A stretch of DNA of 64,000 bases from Marinomonas ushuaiensis DSM 15871 (GCF_000521805.1 NZ_JAMB01000013.1:1-64000), one strand, 5' to 3'; positions 1 through 8,937 are shown, counted from the stretch's first letter. Numbers and translations are program-made. The notes: generated from the sequence alone by a model not told the origin.

Positions 1-70
1 GTCCAACTATTGGGGGTCACTTCATTCCGAGGCGCGGTTTTTTTTATATCTATGAACAAAAATAGAAATT
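1..70. other. Left edge, no gene seen
   Basis: These 70 bases hold no supportable gene. A GC-rich stretch runs into eight consecutive T residues at about 39-46, which could be the end of a plus-strand transcript whose gene lies outside the window. The only hairpin I can draw before the T-run has a three-base-pair stem, so I do not call a terminator. No tRNA T-arm or CCA end is visible. Confidence 0.3.
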
Positions 71-301
71 CTATTCTTCGTCTTCTTCAACAATCTCAGT
101 AATCGTTGACTGACCACACCTTAAACACTCACCCTCAATCCAAACTCGATCCGAGGTTTCAAACTCCTTAGGATTCTTCATTCCTAAATCGACTTCGCCA
201 CAAGAATTACACCAAGTCTGTGATAAAAAATCATGTTGCTCTTCCGCTGAACGAGCGTAAAAATCGCGTTCAACAGCATCTTCTTTTAGTAATTCTGTCA
301 T
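71..301 (-). CDS. Small Cys4 (zinc-ribbon-like) hypothetical protein
   Basis: This is a 76-residue acidic protein with two CxxC pairs (C31/C34 and C59/C62) separated by 24 residues, the usual geometry of a small zinc ribbon. The C-terminus is Glu/Asp rich. There is no signal peptide or membrane segment. It starts three bases after the stop of the DUF2066 gene on the same strand, so the two are probably co-transcribed. I do not recognise a named family; the zinc-binding role is inferred only from the cysteine spacing. It could bind nucleic acid or protein. Confidence 0.7.
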   Translation of the reverse strand: MTELLKEDAVERDFYARSAEEQHDFLSQTWCNSCGEVDLGMKNPKEFETSDRVWIEGECLRCGQSTITEIVEEDEE

Positions 302-304
302 TTA

Positions 305-1387
305 TCAGCCCCCACTGTATTGATAAGATGCCACTCGATTAGCATCTGGATCCAAAGCATTTAAAGGTGCATTAATAAGTAATTGGCTCAAAGAAATACT
401 ATTAAAAAGTTTTTGTTTGTCTCCATCGATCTCTACAGAAAACTCAACTTTTTCACCATTCACTTCCACTAAAGCAACATCACGAACAACACTAATGCTT
501 TCTAAATAAGACTGAACCTTGTTCATCGCACTGTAATTTTTAATACCAGCTACTTGAACACTTAACTTACTTGCTGCAGCATTATTGCGTACCGAGGCAT
601 AACGGGAAGAAAACACCTTGGCTAAATTAATACCTGCTTGCTCAATAATTTCAGTTGTCGTATCTCCATTTAAGACAAAACGCTCACTTTCGCCATTTTT
701 TAGCAACACTAATAAGCTACCGCCAATATGTCCCGCATAACTACTCACTCTTAAAGCGGCAACCGCATCAGTTTGATATCGGCGACTCGCATTCGTAATA
801 CTGTCTTCAAAAAAACCCCAGACATCAGAAGCACTGATACTTTTCTGATCAACATCATCAAGTAATGGAGCGTAAATAGGCACACCGAGTTTACTTGTCG
901 ACAAAGCAAATTCTCTTAACACTGTAGAAGGCGCTCTTGATCCTGACAATGTTCGAACACCATTATTTTCATTAGCCAACCAGATAAGTACAGAAGGTCG
1001 ATTCCCTCCCCAAACTGGCAAACTATTTTGAGATAAAAAGCCATCAATAGACTCTTGATAAAAAGCCACCTTGATCTGCTTACCAGGAACAAGCCCATCT
1101 TCAGAAGCCATTAAATCACTCAAAGAAGAAACAGAATGCTGCGCTACCCACGTGGATGCTTTTTTCTTGGCTTCTTTCAATAAGTCTCCAGTGATGGCTT
1201 TTTTATCACCAGACACCTTTATTAAGACTTCTTCCGCAGCCAAACCAAACGCTTCATTAAGCATTTTTGCTTCAGATTGAGACACAGGCAAATTAATTTC
1301 AGCATCATACAATCCCTTAATTGAGACGGCATTCACTGATGAAATACAAAAAACACTAATAAGTAGTAAAAATATACGAGAATTCAT
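305..1387 (-). CDS. DUF2066 domain-containing exported protein
   Basis: The protein has 360 residues and begins with a clear Sec signal peptide (hydrophobic residues about 4-18, likely cleavage after SVNA). The remainder resembles the DUF2066 family of gammaproteobacterial periplasmic or envelope proteins, which are commonly encoded next to purM as here. The function is unknown. It is divergent from purM across 116 bp and probably shares a control region with it. The downstream Cys4 gene follows after three bases. Family assignment rests on length, signal peptide and neighbourhood, so it is moderately secure. Confidence 0.75.
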   Translation of the reverse strand: MNSRIFLLLISVFCISSVNAVSIKGLYDAEINLPVSQSEAKMLNEAFGLAAEEVLIKVSGDKKAITGDLLKEAKKKASTWVAQHSVSSLSDLMASEDGLVPGKQIKVAFYQESIDGFLSQNSLPVWGGNRPSVLIWLANENNGVRTLSGSRAPSTVLREFALSTSKLGVPIYAPLLDDVDQKSISASDVWGFFEDSITNASRRYQTDAVAALRVSSYAGHIGGSLLVLLKNGESERFVLNGDTTTEIIEQAGINLAKVFSSRYASVRNNAAASKLSVQVAGIKNYSAMNKVQSYLESISVVRDVALVEVNGEKVEFSVEIDGDKQKLFNSISLSQLLINAPLNALDPDANRVASYQYSGG

Positions 1388-1460
1388 AGCCCTTCCTTCG
1401 TTTATTTGCCTATTCTACTGTCTTAATGACAAAGAACCATAGCCCTAATGCGTCACTATG

Positions 1461-1467
1461 CTAAAAT
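1461..1467 (+). promoter_or_regulatory. Candidate extended -10 element of purM
   Basis: The sequence TGCTAAAAT ending at 1467 fits an extended -10 (TGnTAnAAT) about 35 bp before the purM ATG. No good -35 is visible. I found no PurR-type operator. This is a motif call only. Confidence 0.35.
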
Positions 1468-1503
1468 GCATTTTTTTCCTCGTACCATGATAAGGCATAG
1501 GCA

Positions 1504-2562
1504 ATGACCAAGTCAGATAAACCATCAATTAGTTATAAAGACGCAGGCGTAGATATCAACGCAGGTAATCAACTTGTTGAACGCATAAAAGGCGTAAGCA
1601 AAAAAACCCGTCGCCCTGAAGTAATGGGTGGTTTGGGTGGATTTGGTGCTTTGACACGCCTTCCAACAAAATACAAAAATCCCATTCTTGTTTCTGGCAC
1701 CGATGGTGTTGGCACTAAGCTTCGTTTAGCAATGGATTTAAACCAACACGATACAATTGGCATCGACCTTGTTGCCATGTGCGTTAACGACTTAATTGTC
1801 GCTGGTGCAGAACCTTTACTCTTCCTTGATTACTACGCTACAGGCAAGCTAGATATCGATGTTGCAGCAAATGTCGTAACAGGCATTGGCGAAGGTTGTT
1901 TACAAGCGGGTTGCGCTCTAGTAGGCGGTGAAACGGCTGAAATGCCAGGCATGTACCATGATGGTGACTACGATCTAGCTGGTTTCTGTGTTGGTGTTGT
2001 AGAAGAAGCCGACATCATTGATGGCACAAATGTAAAAGCTGGCGATACACTGATCGCACTTGGATCATCTGGCCCTCATTCAAACGGTTACTCTCTAATC
2101 CGTAAAATTTTAGAAGTAAGTAAAGCTGACTTAAATCAGATCGTTGATGGTGTCGCATTAAAAGACGCATTAATGGAACCAACACGTATTTATGTGAAAT
2201 CCATCCTTAAATTAATGGAAAGCATTTCTGTTAATGCACTTTCTCATATTACAGGAGGTGGTTTACTTGAAAACATTCCTCGTGTTTTACCTGAAAGTGC
2301 TGCTGCTAAAATCGATGCAACAAGCTGGAAACGTCCTGCTGTATTCGACTGGCTACAAGAGCAAGGCAACGTAGAGCAAGAAGAAATGTACCGAGTATTA
2401 AATTGTGGTGTTGGTATGGTCCTTGCGATTGATACAGACAAAGCAGAAGAAGCCTTAGCAATTCTAAAAGCTGAAGGTGAAAATGCTTGGATCATCGGTG
2501 AAGTGTGCGCTCGTAACGGCGGAAAAGAGGTATTAATCTCTGATTTAGAGACTCAGGCATGA
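1504..2562 (+). CDS. purM: Phosphoribosylformylglycinamidine cyclo-ligase (AIR synthase)
   Basis: PurM closes the imidazole ring of FGAM with ATP to give AIR, the fifth step of de novo purine synthesis, in the cytosol. The 352-residue length is typical. Family motifs are visible in order: the N-terminal GVDINAGN stretch, GTDGVGTKL (substrate/ATP loop), the [17 protein letters not shown] segment, [22 protein letters not shown] and [13 protein letters not shown] near residue 250. The stop overlaps the purN start by four bases (ATGA), so translation of the two is probably coupled. A Shine-Dalgarno-like AGG lies just before the ATG. Identification is secure. Confidence 0.98.
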   Translation: MTKSDKPSISYKDAGVDINAGNQLVERIKGVSKKTRRPEVMGGLGGFGALTRLPTKYKNPILVSGTDGVGTKLRLAMDLNQHDTIGIDLVAMCVNDLIVAGAEPLLFLDYYATGKLDIDVAANVVTGIGEGCLQAGCALVGGETAEMPGMYHDGDYDLAGFCVGVVEEADIIDGTNVKAGDTLIALGSSGPHSNGYSLIRKILEVSKADLNQIVDGVALKDALMEPTRIYVKSILKLMESISVNALSHITGGGLLENIPRVLPESAAAKIDATSWKRPAVFDWLQEQGNVEQEEMYRVLNCGVGMVLAIDTDKAEEALAILKAEGENAWIIGEVCARNGGKEVLISDLETQA

Positions 2563-3212
2563 GCTTTCCAATCGTTGTCTTAATTTCTGGCAGCGGTAGC
2601 AACTTGCAAGCTTTGATTGATCAAAGTTTGCAAGGTGAACTGGATATTAATATTTGTGCTGTTATCAGCAATAAAGCAGATGCCTATGGATTAGAGCGTG
2701 CAAAGTTGGCGGGCATTGCGACTCACGCCCTAAATCATAAATCCTTTGGTAGCCGTGAAGAGTTTGATTCTGAGCTACAAAAAACCATTGATCAATATCA
2801 ACCTAAGCTTGTCGTACTTGCTGGCTTTATGCGCATTCTCACTGAAACTTTTACGAAACATTTTGAAGGTAGAATGCTTAATATTCACCCTTCATTACTG
2901 CCTAAGTATAAAGGGTTGAATACACATCAAAGAGCAATCGATGCAAACGATACAAAACATGGAGTTTCTGTTCATTTTGTTAGTTCAGAACTTGATGCTG
3001 GAGCCATAATACTTCAAGCTAGCACTTCGATAGAAAAAGAAGAAACAGCAGAAACCTTAGCTGTTAAGGTTCACGCCTTGGAATACATAATCTATCCGCT
3101 AGCCGTTAAATGGTTCAGAGAAGACAGATTAACACTCCATAATGGCCATGTTATTTTAGACGGAGAAACGCTTCCAGAAAGCGGTATTCGTTATCAAAAA
3201 GTACTCACATAA
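2559..3212 (+). CDS. purN: Phosphoribosylglycinamide formyltransferase (GART)
   Basis: PurN transfers the formyl group of 10-formyl-THF to GAR, step three of purine synthesis. The protein has 217 residues, normal for the family. It shows the N-terminal [11 protein letters not shown] phosphate-binding loop, the catalytic [12 protein letters not shown] block (Asn and His of the formyltransferase site) and the downstream [17 protein letters not shown] segment that carries the catalytic Asp. The start overlaps the purM stop by four bases, the standard purMN arrangement. Confidence 0.98.
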   Translation: MSFPIVVLISGSGSNLQALIDQSLQGELDINICAVISNKADAYGLERAKLAGIATHALNHKSFGSREEFDSELQKTIDQYQPKLVVLAGFMRILTETFTKHFEGRMLNIHPSLLPKYKGLNTHQRAIDANDTKHGVSVHFVSSELDAGAIILQASTSIEKEETAETLAVKVHALEYIIYPLAVKWFREDRLTLHNGHVILDGETLPESGIRYQKVLT

Positions 3213-3225
3213 TATAAGGAAAAGT

Positions 3226-4017
3226 ATGCGCGTTCGTAAAATATTAATGTCTTTGACTGCCATATTAATGAGTATCACGCCCATACTTTCTCTTTCTATC
3301 GAACCACCTACATCTGCAGCACAATCTACTTCAACGGAATCACCTTCTCAAAAACCACCAAAAAAAAACACACCTGATGTAGATCCTTTTCTAACACCTT
3401 ATTCTGCGGTTTACAGCACAGTTTGGAAAAAAGGAATCAGTTTAAAAGTCGAAGGTAAACAAACCTTATCCAAAAAATCAGACAACCTTTGGCAGTTTGT
3501 TTTTTCAGCCGATAGCATGATTGCATCTCTTGATGAAACATCGGTATTTTATGTTGAAGACAACCAAATAATTCCAACCAAATATCAATACAAAAGCAAG
3601 GTATTAGGAAAAAAGCGCTCTGCTATACTTACTTTTGATTGGGAACAAAACCTCGTTCACAATAATGTCAAAGACAAACCGTGGAACCTTGCAATCAACC
3701 CGAATACCTTAGATAAGCTATCAGTTCAATTACAAATTAGACAAGATTTAAAACTGGGTAAAAACGAGTTTGACTACCAAATAGCAGATGGCGGATACAT
3801 TAAGAACTGGCGTTTCGAACGCAGACAAAGAGAAACAATCAATACTGAGCTCGGACGAGTATCCGCGATTAAAATCATTCGTGTGGATAATTTAAGTAAA
3901 GGAAAACAAACTGCGTTTTGGTTTGTTCCGAAATTCGACTATTTATTGGTTAAACTTGAACATAAAGAAGATGGCGAATCCTATCAACTGGATATAGATT
4001 CTTTTAAACAGAATTAA
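3226..4017 (+). CDS. DUF3108 domain-containing exported protein
   Basis: This 263-residue protein has an N-terminal hydrophobic segment (about residues 5-24) consistent with a signal peptide, followed by a Ser/Thr/Pro/Lys-rich linker to about residue 55. The body, rich in beta strands with Trp/Tyr, resembles DUF3108, a family of predicted outer-surface or periplasmic proteins often found after purMN. The function is unknown. It begins 13 bp after purN, with AAGGAAA before the ATG, so it is probably the third gene of the purMN operon. Convergent mobA begins 34 bp beyond its stop. Confidence 0.75.
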   Translation: MRVRKILMSLTAILMSITPILSLSIEPPTSAAQSTSTESPSQKPPKKNTPDVDPFLTPYSAVYSTVWKKGISLKVEGKQTLSKKSDNLWQFVFSADSMIASLDETSVFYVEDNQIIPTKYQYKSKVLGKKRSAILTFDWEQNLVHNNVKDKPWNLAINPNTLDKLSVQLQIRQDLKLGKNEFDYQIADGGYIKNWRFERRQRETINTELGRVSAIKIIRVDNLSKGKQTAFWFVPKFDYLLVKLEHKEDGESYQLDIDSFKQN

Positions 4018-4051
4018 GCCTTTATTTACACTAAAGAACTGAGCCACACCT

Positions 4052-4627
4052 TTAACTCAACTCATCTGGTGTATTCACATTCAATAACTCTTCGCCTTTA
4101 CCCCATACGACAGATGCACAACCAAAAAATTCATAAAACGCCATAACGCTATTACGGTTCTTTTGCTCTAAAAACCCATCAAGCTTTAATAAAGCAGCAT
4201 TTGTTGGAAGGATAGCGTGTAAAGGGTGAAAGCCAGATTCGCCTGTTAAGTAATGAATCTGATTAGGTTTTTCAATACTTGCCACTTGTAAAGCAAGGAA
4301 TGCAGCGGTACTAATTCGAGGAGTATCGCAAGGAGAAACCAATAGATGTGAAGTTTCTACACGCTGTAAACAAGTAAATAAGCCCGAAAGCGGCCCTTTA
4401 TCATGATGCCTTTCAACATCAGAAATGACCTCAAACCCTAACTCTCGATATAGCTCTATATTTCTATTAGCATTGATAAATACAACATCAGCGACACCCT
4501 CAAGAGCAAGCGCAACCCTTAACGCCATAGGCTGACCATCAAAAAGCAGAAGCCCTTTGTCTTGGCTTGCCATTCGTGTACTTTTGCCACCAGCTAGAAT
4601 CACGCCAGCAAGAGATTCATATGCCAT
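4052..4627 (-). CDS. mobA: Molybdenum cofactor guanylyltransferase
   Basis: MobA transfers GMP from GTP to molybdopterin to form the MGD cofactor needed by NasA. The 191-residue protein starts with the nucleotidyltransferase signature LAGGKSTRM followed by DKGLL, and has the GPLSGL and SPCDTPR blocks typical of MobA. The position before DKGLL reads SQ, a mild deviation from the usual G. It is the last gene of the nasA operon, 10 bp after the YbiB-like gene. Its presence here fits a dedicated supply of bis-MGD for nitrate reductase. Confidence 0.93.
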   Translation of the reverse strand: MAYESLAGVILAGGKSTRMASQDKGLLLFDGQPMALRVALALEGVADVVFINANRNIELYRELGFEVISDVERHHDKGPLSGLFTCLQRVETSHLLVSPCDTPRISTAAFLALQVASIEKPNQIHYLTGESGFHPLHAILPTNAALLKLDGFLEQKNRNSVMAFYEFFGCASVVWGKGEELLNVNTPDELS

Positions 4628-4637
4628 AACGCCTCTT

Positions 4638-5636
4638 TTATACTACTTTAACCAACCAAGTCTTGTTACGTTTGGACCAAATTTCATCCGCTAATGCCAA
4701 GCACTCTTCATGAGGAATAACACCATAAATAAGTCCAGCAACCGATGCGATAGTTTGCCTTACCGCCTGATCACCAAACTGATCTATTTCTTCGCCACTC
4801 CAATGGTCTATCAAACGAGATAGATCTAAATTGTTTTTGAGTCGCTTATGCTCTTTTTCCGCTTTTAGCCAACCAGTCGAACTCGATTCACCCTTTTGCC
4901 ATTTCCACAGAGTAACATCTCGCTCTGGGTTTACTTCAGCTTCACCATTACCACCACGAAAAATAAGCACAGAAGGGTCTTTCAATTTTTCACTAGCAGA
5001 TACATGTAAAATATCATAACCCGTATGAAATACCCCATGAACGCTATGAGCGGCACCAAATGGATTCATCATACGAACGACAGTATTCACAGGAGAACGT
5101 AATCCAAGGGTATATTTCAAATTCATCATGTTACTTAATGTAGAATCTATGTCTGATAATGGCATGTAAGCAAATTTATTCTGAACAACACTCTGCTCCA
5201 CTTCGATAGGCGAATGACAAATAGGCAAACCTAAAGCTTGAATGGTCTGCTCAACAAAAATACGTTCCTCGCCTTTAAATACATGACCATGCATGACGGT
5301 TTTCACACCATAATTAGCCAACGCCAAAGCGGCCAACAAAAACCAAGGCAATTCATTGCGTTTTCCTGCATACGCTGGCCAATCAAGATCAACATCTACA
5401 TCAAACATTTCTTTTTCATAAAGAAACGCCCGTGTCGCTTTTGTAAAACCCACGGTTTCATCGACGGTTTCTTCACGAATACGAATCAACATCCAAAAAG
5501 CACCCAATTGTTCTGGTTCGACATTTCCCGACAATATAAGAGACATCGCTTGATACGCTTCGGCTATAGTTAACGTACGCGACCCTTTTTTTCCTCGCCC
5601 TAGGATTTTAACATATTGTGTAAAGGCATTACTCAT
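4638..5636 (-). CDS. TrpD2/YbiB-like glycosyl transferase family protein
   Basis: The 332-residue protein is related to anthranilate phosphoribosyltransferase (TrpD fold) but belongs to the YbiB/TrpD2 subgroup, which lacks a confirmed biosynthetic role. Visible features are the N-terminal helical region with GNVEPEQLGAFWMLIRIR, an altered glycine-rich loop around MHGHVFKGEERI in place of the TrpD GTGGD loop, and an RSPVNTVVRMMNPFGA segment. Its start overlaps the nasA stop by four bases (ATGA), so it is translationally coupled to nitrate reductase. YbiB is reported to bind nucleic acid. Why it sits between nasA and mobA is not evident from the sequence. Confidence 0.8.
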   Translation of the reverse strand: MSNAFTQYVKILGRGKKGSRTLTIAEAYQAMSLILSGNVEPEQLGAFWMLIRIREETVDETVGFTKATRAFLYEKEMFDVDVDLDWPAYAGKRNELPWFLLAALALANYGVKTVMHGHVFKGEERIFVEQTIQALGLPICHSPIEVEQSVVQNKFAYMPLSDIDSTLSNMMNLKYTLGLRSPVNTVVRMMNPFGAAHSVHGVFHTGYDILHVSASEKLKDPSVLIFRGGNGEAEVNPERDVTLWKWQKGESSSTGWLKAEKEHKRLKNNLDLSRLIDHWSGEEIDQFGDQAVRQTIASVAGLIYGVIPHEECLALADEIWSKRNKTWLVKVV

Positions 5637-8311
5637 ACAGTGAGCTCCGTGATAATCGGTATAAAGTGTTTCAATTCAGGTAAACAAGAGCCGCAATTTG
5701 TTCCGCATTTTAAACGCGCTCCAAGCTCTTCAACAGAGCCCACACCCTCTTTAATGGATTTTTCAATTTGCTTACTACCCACTTGGAAACATGAACACAC
5801 TATAGTGCCTTTGTCTTCAACGTTCGCAGGTGTTCCAACAAGAATAGCCATTCGATCTGATTCAGAAAGCGTTTCACCTTCTGCTAATTTAGATACTAGC
5901 CAATCACATGAAATAAATTCAGGTTTGGGATGGATATACACCACCGCAGTCAAAATATTGCGATAAATATGAGCCAATCGAGTTTGTTGTGTGTTGGGAT
6001 TATTATACTCTAGCCATTGTCCATTTGATTGCTCTCTTTGATTGAATAAAGACAGAATCGATGTAACATTCTTATTCTTTTCAACAGAGCAAACCACTTC
6101 GTAATGATAGCCTTGTTCGGATGGAACAAGACACCAATAAATAAAGTCTAATAACTCTAAAGGTGTACTCGACACAATGACGCCATAACTAACCCCATTG
6201 ACAGCTTCAAGTTTCACTTGAGCATGCTTCGATTCGGGCTGACCCGATAACGGATCAACCACTTGAGGAATAAGCTTTGAGACAACCGCCGCATTTGAAA
6301 ATTGCCGCGTCCAATGTATGGGTGCAAAAACATTCCCCGGTGAGACAGCACGGCTGACTTTGGCTTTTAACAAAGCCTCACCATAAGGTGAAGTAATACT
6401 GACTAACGCCTTGTCTTCAATTTTAAGGTGTTTAGCATCTTTCGGATGAATTTCTACATAAGGTTGGTCAGTGTGCTTTGTTAATAAAGCGGCATCCCCC
6501 GTTCTCGTCATAGTGTGCCATTGGTCACGAACTCGACCCGTATTAAGCGTAAATGGCCATTCAGGCGTTGATGTATGAACCGGTAATACTGGAGTAATAG
6601 GAATAAATTTAGCACGTCCATCTGGCGTAAAAAAACGCCCATTCTCAAACATACGAGCTGTACCTTCCGGTTGTCCTTTTGGAACAGGCCATTGCACAGG
6701 AATTAAAGCATCGTATTCTTCTTTCGTCATTTGACTAAAATGGCCAATATCAAAATCTCGTTTACCGTTATTTTCAAAAGTAGACAATGCGGCATGCTCA
6801 ACAAAAATTTCATGCACGCTTTTGTATGAAAATGCGGATTGATAACCTAGACGCTTGGCAACTTCGCAAATCGCCCACCAATCATGCTTAGCGTCACCCG
6901 GAGCAGGCAACAAACCTCGCTGACGAGATATTCTACGCTCTGAGTTCGTTACCGTTCCGTCTTTTTCACTCCAACCTGTTGCTGGAAATAAAACATCGGC
7001 CATCTCTGTCGTATCTGTATGCGCTTTGCAGTCACTGACAATCACTAATTCACATTTTTCTAATGCACGCCTTACTTGATCCGTGTCAGGCAAACTCACC
7101 ATTGGATTAGTCGACATAATCCAAACCACTTTGACTTTACCTTCTTCCATTGCTTGAAATAGATCCACCGCTTTCAAGCCATTTTCAGTGGCCATATTTG
7201 GTGCTTGCCAAAACGTTTGAACTAACTGGTGCGCGCCCGGTGTTGCAAAATCCATGTGTGCAGCCAACTGATTCGCTAATCCACCCACTTCTCGTCCACC
7301 CATTGCATTAGGCTGACCTGTAATGGAGAATGGTCCAGCACCTTCTTTTCCAATGCGCCCAGTTGCCAAATGGCAATTAATAATCGCATTGCATTTATCA
7401 ACACCAGATGAGGACTGATTAATACCTTGAGAGTAAAACGTCACTGCTTTCGGAGTTTCGTTCCACCAGCTGGCTAACTGCATAAAATCTTGTTCGCTGA
7501 TACCGCAAAAGTTGGCCGCAGAAAACAGTGTTGGCGTTGACTCATTAGCTTGCTCCAAAGCTGCTTTAAAGCCATTGGTATGGCGAGAAATAAAACCATT
7601 ATCAAGCACACCAGCCTGAACGGAATGATGTAACAAAAATGAGAATACAGCAGCGTCTGTGCCCGGCTTGATGGCTAAATGTAAATCTGCAATATCACAG
7701 GTAGCGGTTTCTCTTGGGTCAATAACAACAATTTTCATATGAGGGCGTTGTTTTTTAGCTTCTGCAATACGTTGGTATAAAATAGGATGCGTCCACGCTG
7801 CATTAGAGCCCACCATAATAAGCAAATCACACAACTCTAAGTCTTCGTAATTACAAGGAACCGTATCCGAGCCAAAAGCACGCTTGTAACCAACAACCGC
7901 TGAAGCCATACACAAACGAGAATTGGTATCGACATTTGCTGTGCCAATAAAGCCTTTGGCTAACTTATTCGCCACATAATAATCTTCCGTCAAAATCTGC
8001 CCAGAAAGATAAAAAGCAAACGCATCAGGCCCATGATCCTTTACTACTTGAGCAATTTTCTCCCCCACAGTATCAACAGCCGACTCCCAAGAAACGGATT
8101 CACCTTTAACAATAGGTGTGAGCAAACGGTCATCAGACTGAATAGTTTGCGCGAGACTACTCCCTTTTACACAAAGGCGGCCAAAATTAGCAGGATGATC
8201 CACATCACCAGAAACCGGAGGTATAGCTTCCATTGAAGAATCTGGAACCGATAAATTTACACCACACCCAACACCACAATATGGGCAGGTTGTTTTTCCG
8301 ATTGTTGCCAT
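5633..8311 (-). CDS. nasA: Assimilatory nitrate reductase, catalytic subunit
   Basis: NasA reduces nitrate to nitrite in the cytosol using Mo-bis-MGD and Fe-S clusters. I place the start at the ATG at 8309-8311 (AAGGTG five bases upstream), giving 892 residues; the upstream in-frame codons run into the leader hairpin. Cysteines C9, C12, C16 and C47 bind the N-terminal 4Fe-4S cluster. NSRLCMASAV contains the likely Mo-ligand Cys. The last about 60 residues carry a second cysteine set (CSCF and CGTNCGSC), a BFD-type 2Fe-2S domain as in Klebsiella NasA, which receives electrons from an NADH/FAD reductase. It is the first gene of a nasA-ybiB-mobA transcript. Confidence 0.96.
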   Translation of the reverse strand: MATIGKTTCPYCGVGCGVNLSVPDSSMEAIPPVSGDVDHPANFGRLCVKGSSLAQTIQSDDRLLTPIVKGESVSWESAVDTVGEKIAQVVKDHGPDAFAFYLSGQILTEDYYVANKLAKGFIGTANVDTNSRLCMASAVVGYKRAFGSDTVPCNYEDLELCDLLIMVGSNAAWTHPILYQRIAEAKKQRPHMKIVVIDPRETATCDIADLHLAIKPGTDAAVFSFLLHHSVQAGVLDNGFISRHTNGFKAALEQANESTPTLFSAANFCGISEQDFMQLASWWNETPKAVTFYSQGINQSSSGVDKCNAIINCHLATGRIGKEGAGPFSITGQPNAMGGREVGGLANQLAAHMDFATPGAHQLVQTFWQAPNMATENGLKAVDLFQAMEEGKVKVVWIMSTNPMVSLPDTDQVRRALEKCELVIVSDCKAHTDTTEMADVLFPATGWSEKDGTVTNSERRISRQRGLLPAPGDAKHDWWAICEVAKRLGYQSAFSYKSVHEIFVEHAALSTFENNGKRDFDIGHFSQMTKEEYDALIPVQWPVPKGQPEGTARMFENGRFFTPDGRAKFIPITPVLPVHTSTPEWPFTLNTGRVRDQWHTMTRTGDAALLTKHTDQPYVEIHPKDAKHLKIEDKALVSITSPYGEALLKAKVSRAVSPGNVFAPIHWTRQFSNAAVVSKLIPQVVDPLSGQPESKHAQVKLEAVNGVSYGVIVSSTPLELLDFIYWCLVPSEQGYHYEVVCSVEKNKNVTSILSLFNQREQSNGQWLEYNNPNTQQTRLAHIYRNILTAVVYIHPKPEFISCDWLVSKLAEGETLSESDRMAILVGTPANVEDKGTIVCSCFQVGSKQIEKSIKEGVGSVEELGARLKCGTNCGSCLPELKHFIPIITELTV

Positions 8312-8345
8312 AGAACACCTTTTCACCTTTTTCAAAAACAAAAAA

Positions 8346-8381
8346 AGGCCCAATCGCTTTTCTAGAAAAGCGATTGGGCCT
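8346..8381 (-). terminator. nasA leader intrinsic terminator (NasT attenuator candidate)
   Basis: A perfect 36-nt palindrome (18-bp arms, centre TCTAGA) is followed on the minus strand by T6-G-T5. It lies between the candidate promoter and the nasA ATG, so it would stop transcription before nasA unless bypassed. In nas operons with NasST, NasT relieves such a leader terminator. The stem is stronger than a usual gene-end terminator. Confidence 0.85.
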
Positions 8382-8434
8382 CGTTGCCTTTTGTAATATC
8401 TGACTGCTTTATGTGTAAACCTTCGTCGACTTAC
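8377..8434 (-). promoter_or_regulatory. nasA: nasA leader: candidate NasT-binding hairpins
   Basis: On the RNA strand a 7-bp hairpin with hexaloop GACGAA (8415-8434, two G-U pairs) is followed by GGC-AACGAG-GCC (8377-8388), a short hairpin whose hexaloop has A at position 1 and G at position 4, the rule for ANTAR-protein target loops. The 3' arm of the second hairpin is also the first part of the terminator stem, so the two would exclude each other. The first loop does not obey the A1/G4 rule, so the call is tentative. Confidence 0.45.
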
Positions 8435-8456
8435 GGTGCATCAGTTGCTTTGTATT

Positions 8457-8474
8457 AAGCAATAACCAAGCCAA
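8457..8474 (-). promoter_or_regulatory. nasA: Candidate sigma-54 (-24/-12) promoter of nasA
   Basis: TTGGCTTGGTTATTGCTT has GG and GC elements exactly 12 bp apart and the full TTGC of the -12 box, a good match to the sigma-54 consensus. Transcription would start near 8447. An NtrC-like site lies about 105 bp upstream. The function is inferred from the motif. Confidence 0.6.
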
Positions 8475-8569
8475 TATTAACAAAGTACAAAAAATCCTTC
8501 TATTATTTATCAATCCCTTATAAATAGACTCGTTTCCATCTACTGACACCAAAATCCCTTCACAACTTG

Positions 8570-8586
8570 CGCACTAAAATAATGCA
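8570..8586. promoter_or_regulatory. Candidate NtrC binding site upstream of nasA
   Basis: CGCACTAAAATAATGCA has the GCAC-N7-GTGC architecture of NtrC sites with seven of eight conserved bases (ATGC in place of GTGC). It is centred about 105 bp upstream of the -24 box of the candidate sigma-54 promoter, the usual enhancer distance. It lies just upstream of the nirD stop. Confidence 0.5.
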
Positions 8587-8597
8587 AGACATGCGCA

Positions 8598-8933
8598 TTA
8601 AGGCTCAGAAATGTACACATCTTCTCCTTCTAGTTTCGCTTTCCAGTAAGGAATTCGAGCCGTATCGTCTTCCAGACATTCTCCAGAAGACAACACAAAG
8701 TGCTGTTTATACAAAGGACTAGCAACTGTCCAGTTACCTTGCAGGTGAGCAACCAAACCGCGGGACAAAACGTTCGCTTTGCCAAATGGGTCCCAATTAC
8801 CGATAGCAAACACCTTATCATCAGACTCAGGAATATAGAAAAGCGCCACTTGCTGACCATCGACCATAGCAGCCACTCCAGCACCTCTAATAAGATCACC
8901 TTGCTTACAAACTAATTTCCACTGTGATGCCAT
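8598..8933 (-). CDS. nirD: Nitrite reductase (NADH) small subunit
   Basis: NirD is the small partner of NirB in the cytosolic siroheme nitrite reductase. The start at 8931-8933 gives 111 residues, the family norm; the longer frame would overlap nirB. The protein has a Rieske-like fold region (ALFYIPES, IGNWDPFGKANVLSRG, GECLEDD) but without the Cys/His ligands of true Rieske clusters, which is usual for this NirD type. It begins four bases after the nirB stop. The nasA transcript starts downstream from its own promoter. Confidence 0.94.
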   Translation of the reverse strand: MASQWKLVCKQGDLIRGAGVAAMVDGQQVALFYIPESDDKVFAIGNWDPFGKANVLSRGLVAHLQGNWTVASPLYKQHFVLSSGECLEDDTARIPYWKAKLEGEDVYISEP

Positions 8934-8937
8934 CTTA

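Noticed and set aside
1-46. Possible tRNA or terminator at the left edge.
   Set aside because: No T-arm, no CCA end and only a three-bp stem before the T-run.
8312-8353. An upstream in-frame extension of nasA by 14 codons.
   Set aside because: It enters the leader terminator and has no ribosome binding site; the ATG at 8309-8311 has one.
8445-8462. Six-bp hairpin with hexaloop AAUACA upstream of nasA, a possible first ANTAR hairpin.
   Set aside because: It overlaps the -12 part of the candidate sigma-54 promoter, so it would not be in the RNA, and its loop has A, not G, at position 4.
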